Shown here in pieces: positions 31,679 to 35,972 of a DNA stretch of 35,972 nt. The DNA lies in assembly GCA_016795245.1 (NCBI GenBank), contig JAEUIA010000023.1, forward strand, positions 1 through 35,972. Reading direction: 5' to 3'. This DNA comes from Planctomycetota bacterium (GTDB lineage Bacteria; Planctomycetota; UBA1135; GCA-002686595). How positions within the stretch are numbered: position 1 is the first letter of the stretch; every line of letters begins with the position of its first letter. The notes under the pieces were generated by a model. That model searched no databases. It saw nothing but the letters and a program-made list of their open reading frames with translations, and was not told where the DNA came from. The position numbers were made by a program, and so were the translations under genes.

Positions 31679-33093
31679 AGACCAAGACCCAGCGTGCTGT
31701 GAATTCCGGCGGGACAGCCATGAAGGCCGGTGCGCGCATCGAAGAGCGTCAGCTTGATAACGGCCTCAAGGTGCTGCTCGTCGAGCGCCACCTCGATCCG
31801 GTCGTCGCCGTGATGGTCTGGTACAAGATCGGCGCGCGCAACGAGAGCGAACGCGAGGCGGGTGTCTCGCACTTCCTCGAACACATGATGTTCAAGGGCT
31901 CCGAGAAGTTCGGCAAGGGCGCCATCGACCTCGTCACGACGCAACTCGGCGGCAGCAACAACGCCTTCACCTCGTCCGATCACACGGCGTACTGGTTCGA
32001 ACTGGCCAGCGACCGTTGGGAGAAAGCGCTCGAGATCGAAGCCGACCGCATGCGCGGACTGCTGCTCGATCCGACCGAGTACGAAGCTGAAAAGCAGGTC
32101 GTGCTCGAAGAGCTCGCGATGGGCCAGGACGATCCGTGGCGTTCGCTCAACGAGCTGGTCCAGACCGCGCTCTTTCCGCGGCACCCCTACCGCCGACCGG
32201 TCATCGGCTATCCCGACACGCTCAAGGGTCTGAAGGTCGAAGACATGCGCGACTACTACGCGCGCTTCTACCACCCCGGCAACGCGACGCTCGTGATCGC
32301 GGGCGATGTCGAGCCGGACGAAGCCTTCGCGCTGGTGCGCAAGCACTTCGGCTCGATCCCGACCGGCGTTCCCTACTCCGAGGCCGACACGTGGCGACCG
32401 GCTGCGACCGAGCCCGCCGGCGAGCAGCGCGTGTCGATGCGCTGGCCGGACGGGGGCAAGCGCTTGTGCATCGGCTGGCCCAGCGCGGCTGTGGGCTCGG
32501 CGGAAGACTACGCGCTCGACTTGATCTCGATGCTCTTGTCCGGCGGTCGCATGTCGCGACTGCACCGAAACGTCGTCTTGGAAAAGGGCCTCGCCACGAG
32601 CGCCTCGACGCAGAACGACGCGCGTGTGGAACAAGGTGCCTTCTGGTTGTTCGCGGAGTGCGCCGTGGACACGGAACCGGCCGCGCTCGAAGCCGCCGTC
32701 GACGCCGAGATCGCGCGTTTGTGCGACGAAGTCGTCTCCGAGAAGGAACTGTCGCGCGCCAAGCGCATGCTCGCGGCGGGCGAAGCCTACGAGAGCGAGA
32801 CCGTGTCCGACCTGGCCGAGGAAATCGGCGAGTACGCCACCGACGCGAATTGGCGCGTGGCGCTGCACACGATGGAGCACATCCAAAACACGAGTGCCGC
32901 GTTCGTGCGCGAAACGGCGCGCAAGCTGCTTGTTCCCGCTCGGCGCGTCGTCGGCTGGTCGACGCCGCGCGACGACGCGGAAGCCAAGGCGCACGTGAAA
33001 TCGAAGCGCAAGGTGCGCAACAAGGTTCCGCGCAAAGCCCCGGGCAAGTTAGTGCGCAAGGCACAACCCAAGCCGCGCAGGAAACGCGCGTGA
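31675..33093 (+). CDS. M16-family zinc peptidase, catalytic subunit
   Basis: 472 residues. The inverted zinc motif His66-Phe-Leu-Glu69-His70 and the distal ligand Glu146 in Gln-Val-Val-Leu-Glu-Glu are intact, so this is the active member. The M16 halves are visible: an N-terminal domain to about 230 and the C-terminal domain after it. The last 35 residues are a Lys/Arg-rich tail unusual for the family. Relatives include mitochondrial processing peptidase beta and bacterial PqqF-like or YmxG-type peptidases, which clear signal-sized peptides. The start ATG overlaps the rluB stop by 4 bases; a later Met (Met-Lys-Ala-Gly-Ala-Arg) at 31720 would also fit the family. The inactive partner follows with a 4-base overlap. 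Confidence 0.92.
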   Translation: MKTKTQRAVNSGGTAMKAGARIEERQLDNGLKVLLVERHLDPVVAVMVWYKIGARNESEREAGVSHFLEHMMFKGSEKFGKGAIDLVTTQLGGSNNAFTSSDHTAYWFELASDRWEKALEIEADRMRGLLLDPTEYEAEKQVVLEELAMGQDDPWRSLNELVQTALFPRHPYRRPVIGYPDTLKGLKVEDMRDYYARFYHPGNATLVIAGDVEPDEAFALVRKHFGSIPTGVPYSEADTWRPAATEPAGEQRVSMRWPDGGKRLCIGWPSAAVGSAEDYALDLISMLLSGGRMSRLHRNVVLEKGLATSASTQNDARVEQGAFWLFAECAVDTEPAALEAAVDAEIARLCDEVVSEKELSRAKRMLAAGEAYESETVSDLAEEIGEYATDANWRVALHTMEHIQNTSAAFVRETARKLLVPARRVVGWSTPRDDAEAKAHVKSKRKVRNKVPRKAPGKLVRKAQPKPRRKRA

Positions 33094-34421
33094 TTTCAGC
33101 TCCCAAGATCAAATCCGTTCCGAAGCTCGTGCTTCCGATCGAGCGCTTCGAATTGAAGTGCGGCGGCGTTCTGCTCGTTTCGCACCGGCCCAGCGCGCCG
33201 GTCTGCGCCGTGTACGCGCACATCCGCGGCGGGCCTGCGTTCGACGCGCCCGGGCTCGAAGGTTCGGCCTACCTCGTCGGCGGTCTCGCCGACCAGGGCA
33301 CGCGGCGTCACGGCGAAGAAGCCATCGCCAATCTGCTCGAACCCGCGGGCGGAGCGCTGTCGGGCGACGCCGGCGGTTTGGCGGGCACGATCGTCAACAG
33401 CGAGTGGCCGCTTCTGCTGGAACTCATGAGCGACCAACTCATGGAGCCGACCTATCCGCGTCTGCAGGTCGAACGCCAGAAGCGCCGCCTGCTCGATCGG
33501 TTGTCGGTGGAGAAGGACGATCCGCGCACGCAGGGCGGATTGAAGTTCCGGCGTCTCGTGTACGGCGATCATTGGCTGGGCCGCGCCGCGTACGGAACGA
33601 TCGAGAGCGTCCGCAAGATCGGTCCGGCTGAATTGCGCGCGCACCATCGCCGCAACTGGGTCGGCAAACGCGCCGTGATCGCGGTCTGCGGCGACGTCGA
33701 CCCGAAACAGGTCTTGAAGACGGTCGACAAACTGCTGGCGCGCTGGAATCCGGGTGCGCCGCTCGCGACGACGCCGCCGAAGTTTCCAGCGCGGGGCCCG
33801 CGTGTCGACGTGTTCGCCGCCGAGCGTCAACAGGTGCATTTGCACCTCGGGCACCTCGGGATCACGCGCAGCGATCCGGACTATCCGGCGTTGGTCGTGA
33901 TGGATCACGTCCTCGGCACAGGTCCCGGCTTCACCAACCGCATCGCGCGCAAGCTGCGCGACGAGATGGGACTTGCCTACAGCGTGAGCGCGAACATCCA
34001 CGGCTCGGCGGGCATCCTGCCGGGACTGTTCAGCGCCTACATCGGGACATCTCCCATCCACGTCGCCAAGGCGCTGAAGGGGTTCATCGACGAGATCCGC
34101 CTGATTCAGAACGAACTCGTCGGGGCCGATGAACTCGACATCGCCAAAAGCTACTTGATCGGCTCGTTCCCGCTCGGGTTCGAGCGCGCCTCGCGACGAG
34201 CCAGCTACATGACAAGCGCCGAAGTGCACCGCTTCCCGCCCGACAACCTCGAGCGACTGCTGTCGCAATTCGCGGCGGTGACGCGCGAAGACGTGCAGCG
34301 CGTCGCGCGCAAGCACCTGCACCCGGAGTCGAGTTGCGTCGCGGCTTCGGGGCCGCTGAAGCGCAAGCAACTGGCCGCGGCACTCGCGCAGGCAGCCGCG
34401 ATTCCGGTCCGCGGGCGCTGA
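33090..34421 (+). CDS. M16-family peptidase-like protein, non-catalytic partner
   Basis: 443 residues from GTG 33090, which overlaps the stop of the catalytic M16 gene (GTGA). Where active members have HxxEH, this one has Gly-Ser-Ala-Tyr-Leu-Val-Gly-Gly-Leu-Ala-Asp, with no zinc ligands. The C-terminal half keeps the family Arg-Lys-Leu-Arg-Asp-Glu-Met-Gly-Leu-Ala-Tyr-Ser-Val (R/Y pair) that holds the substrate in the partner's chamber. The two should form a heterodimer, as in MPP alpha/beta or bacterial Sph2681/2682-type pairs. A weak GCGGG-TC-CCCGC hairpin lies just past the stop. Confidence 0.9.
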   Translation: MISAPKIKSVPKLVLPIERFELKCGGVLLVSHRPSAPVCAVYAHIRGGPAFDAPGLEGSAYLVGGLADQGTRRHGEEAIANLLEPAGGALSGDAGGLAGTIVNSEWPLLLELMSDQLMEPTYPRLQVERQKRRLLDRLSVEKDDPRTQGGLKFRRLVYGDHWLGRAAYGTIESVRKIGPAELRAHHRRNWVGKRAVIAVCGDVDPKQVLKTVDKLLARWNPGAPLATTPPKFPARGPRVDVFAAERQQVHLHLGHLGITRSDPDYPALVVMDHVLGTGPGFTNRIARKLRDEMGLAYSVSANIHGSAGILPGLFSAYIGTSPIHVAKALKGFIDEIRLIQNELVGADELDIAKSYLIGSFPLGFERASRRASYMTSAEVHRFPPDNLERLLSQFAAVTREDVQRVARKHLHPESSCVAASGPLKRKQLAAALAQAAAIPVRGR

Positions 34422-34702
34422 CAGTGCGGGTCCCCGCGTGAAGTGAGGCCCCGACCACGGTAGCCGGGACCCCAGAGCGCGCGGACCGCAGAGAGAGCGA
34501 GAACAATCCGCTGCGCAACTCTGATTGTGGGCCGCGGTTTGGACGCCTGGAAGGTGGGATTTTCGCATTTCGCGTAAGCCCGAGAAGATCGCGGGCGTGC
34601 GTTCATGGAAGCCTCTCCAGGCCCCGAATTCGGCGTGATTCGCGCCCTCCGGGACTACACTCGTGGCACTCACAACCCGCGTTTCGATCAAGGAGACCGC
34701 CC
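34422..34702. other. Intergenic region before the baeRF gene
   Basis: 281 bases. A short GCGGG-TC-CCCGC hairpin at about 34427-34438 may end the M16 operon, without a T run. The second half should hold the promoter of the next gene, since AGGAG at 34691-34695 is its ribosome site. No further gene seen. Confidence 0.45.
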
Positions 34703-35836
34703 ATGAGAGCCATGACCGTCAGCGAGCTGCGTTCGCTGATCGCCCACGAAGATTCCCCCTGCGTTTCGATCTACATGCCCACGCATCGCGGCGGGTCGCC
34801 TGAGAATCGCGCTCAGTTCGCCGGTCATGTACGACGCGCGCGTGAGCTGCTGTCGGACGGCCACAAGAACGGTGATGTCGAGAAGCTGATCGAACCGATC
34901 GCTGCGCTCGACACGCAGCAATTTTGGGAGCAACAGCTCGACGGCCTGGCGATCCTGCGCTCGCGCTCGACGCTCGCGCACTACTACCTGCCGCTCGCCT
35001 TCGAACCGTTGGTCGTCGCCGCGCCCAGCTTTCACGTGCGCCCGCTGTTGAGGTTCTTGCAGTCGAATCAGCGCTATTTCCTTCTCAATCTGTCGCAAGG
35101 CCGCGTGAGCTTGCTCAAGGGGAGCGCGATGGGGCTCGGGCCGGTCGACCTGAGCGGCATGCCGCGTTCGCTGACCGACGCGATCGGTGTCGAGCACAGA
35201 GAGCGCGTCATCGGATCGCACTCCTCCGGCAGCAAGGGGAATTCACCCATCTACCACGGTCAAGGCAAGGACGACGGCGTGCGCGACGAAGAGTTGCTGC
35301 GCTTCTTCAGACTCGTCGACCGCGCGTTGTGGGATGTGCTGCGCGACGAGACTGCGCCCTTGATCGTGGCTACTACCGAGCGGTTGCACCCGATGTACAG
35401 CTCGGTGAGCCGCTATCCGCATCTCATGCGCGACGGCCTGCGCGGCAATTTCAGCAACGCGAAGTTGGAGGACTTGCACGCCAAGGCCTGGCCGATCGTG
35501 GAGGCGAACCGTGCGGAGCGTGAGAGCGACGTGCTCGAGCGCTACGGCAACTCCATCTCACGGGCCAAGGCGCTCGACGACGCCAGCTCGATCGCGCGCT
35601 TCGCCGTTCAGGGCCGCGTGCGCGAGCTGCTGGTCGAGCGCGATGCCCACATGTGGGGGACGATGGACTCCGGGACGGGCGCCATCACGCTGCACGAGGG
35701 GCAACGCGGCGCGCACGACGACGACGTCATCGACGACGTCGCCGAAGCCGTGATCTTGCGCGGTGGCGAGGTCTACTCGTTCGAACGCTCCAAGATGCCG
35801 ACGCGCTCTCCGGTCGCAGCCGTGCTGCGCTGGTGA
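34703..35836 (+). CDS. baeRF-family protein (bacterial/archaeal eRF1-like, baeRF3/7 type)
   Basis: 377 residues. The N-terminal Thr-Val-Ser-Glu-Leu-Arg-Ser-Leu, Pro-Cys-Val-Ser-Ile-Tyr-Met-Pro-Thr-His-Arg-Gly segment is the hallmark of baeRF proteins. The middle has Phe-His-Val-Arg-Pro-Leu-Leu and Arg-Tyr-Phe-Leu-Leu-Asn-Leu-Ser-Gln-Gly; the last third is the eRF1 domain-3-like part with Gly-Arg-Val-Arg-Glu-Leu-Leu-Val-Glu. The family resembles domains 2 and 3 of eRF1/Pelota, and ribosome-linked roles under stress have been suggested; no function is proven here. AGGAG lies 7 bases before ATG 34703; Met four codons later is an alternative. Monocistronic in this window. Confidence 0.85.
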   Translation: MRAMTVSELRSLIAHEDSPCVSIYMPTHRGGSPENRAQFAGHVRRARELLSDGHKNGDVEKLIEPIAALDTQQFWEQQLDGLAILRSRSTLAHYYLPLAFEPLVVAAPSFHVRPLLRFLQSNQRYFLLNLSQGRVSLLKGSAMGLGPVDLSGMPRSLTDAIGVEHRERVIGSHSSGSKGNSPIYHGQGKDDGVRDEELLRFFRLVDRALWDVLRDETAPLIVATTERLHPMYSSVSRYPHLMRDGLRGNFSNAKLEDLHAKAWPIVEANRAERESDVLERYGNSISRAKALDDASSIARFAVQGRVRELLVERDAHMWGTMDSGTGAITLHEGQRGAHDDDVIDDVAEAVILRGGEVYSFERSKMPTRSPVAAVLRW

Positions 35837-35839
35837 TGA

Positions 35840-35893
35840 GTACGGTACACGGCTCTTTCCTCCCCGGTTCGTCGGCGTCGAGTTTGACCGTAC
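35840..35893. repeat. Short inverted repeat after the baeRF gene
   Basis: GTACGGT at 35840-35846 is the reverse complement of ACCGTAC at 35887-35893, starting a few bases after the stop. Further pairing inside (GGCTC) is weak. It could be part of a terminator. Confidence 0.35.
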
Positions 35894-35910
35894 GGAGCCA
35901 GGCTCATGTG

Positions 35911-35972
35911 GTGCAAACTCGCCGGCGTCGAACCGCGCGCAACCGGCAAACCGCGCGCCGGCGAGTTTGCAC
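35911..35972. repeat. Perfect 17-bp inverted repeat at the window edge
   Basis: GTGCAAACTCGCCGGCG at 35911-35927 is the exact reverse complement of CGCCGGCGAGTTTGCAC at 35956-35972. The 28-base loop region contains CCGCGCGC, which recurs at the base of the right arm. There is no T run. It may be a strong hairpin terminator, or one repeat of a dispersed palindromic family; the sequence ends here, so the right flank cannot be seen. Confidence 0.75.

Noticed and set aside
31516..34691. Two long minus-strand frames (492 and 531 codons)
   Set aside because: Antisense to the two M16 genes and rluB; no family features.
1..35972. tRNA, rRNA or riboswitch genes
   Set aside because: No cloverleaf, rRNA core sequence or known riboswitch core was recognised by eye; a covariance-model scan would be needed to exclude small RNAs.

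Overview
This is a GC-rich bacterial window. It is most likely from the Planctomycetota or a close relative, and possibly a metagenome-assembled genome. That placement is an inference. It rests on three broken C-terminal tails of a type I associate with secreted planctomycete proteins (Gly-Asp ... Tyr-Gln-x-Trp-Tyr-Arg ... Phe-Cys ... Asn-Leu-Thr), on a Gly-rich secreted beta-helix protein, on a Hanks-type kinase fused to a polytopic membrane domain, and on codon use. No rRNA, tRNA or CRISPR array is visible.

Layout. 1-1340: two small exported proteins of moderate GC. 1443-2607: a truncated AbiEi-type antitoxin and decayed DNA. 2608-3678: an SGNH/GDSL hydrolase. 3734-4206: an IS91-like end and an orphan C-terminal tail. 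4420-8410: the Hen1/Pnkp RNA-repair pair on the minus strand. 8701-9510: a sterol-desaturase family protein. 9758-11360: a hipBA toxin-antitoxin operon with three palindromic operator candidates. 11515-16100: a junkyard of manA fragments, IS91 fragments and protein tails around an intact secreted beta-helix gene (12097-13425) and a two-gene AbiEii-like nucleotidyltransferase pair (14026-14882). 16138-17121: a putative exported gluzincin. 17238-26593: three long IS91-like copies, a low-GC lipoprotein/zincin operon broken by a complete IS3-family element, and a Ser/Thr kinase. 26702-29254: a large anchored protein with carboxypeptidase-regulatory-like repeats. 29563-34421: a compact plus-strand housekeeping run, manA - rluB-like - M16 peptidase - M16 partner. 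34703-35836: a baeRF (eRF1-like) protein. The window ends in a long perfect inverted repeat.

How it works together. Hen1 and Pnkp overlap by 8 bp and should form the known bacterial RNA end-healing, 2'-O-methylation and sealing complex. The two M16 proteins overlap by 4 bp; only one keeps the zinc ligands, as in catalytic/non-catalytic M16 pairs. HipB and HipA overlap by ATGA, and the nucleotidyltransferase pair overlaps by CTGA.

The most unusual feature is the mobile-DNA history. An IS91-like family shows one constant end and several different other ends, as expected of rolling-circle one-ended transposition. Two copies share a 71-bp double-hairpin insertion. Three dead fragments of manA are scattered 14-20 kb from the intact gene, and two of them share the same stop codon. 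The IS3 element sits in a GATC duplication and can be removed on paper to restore a secreted HExxH protein in frame.
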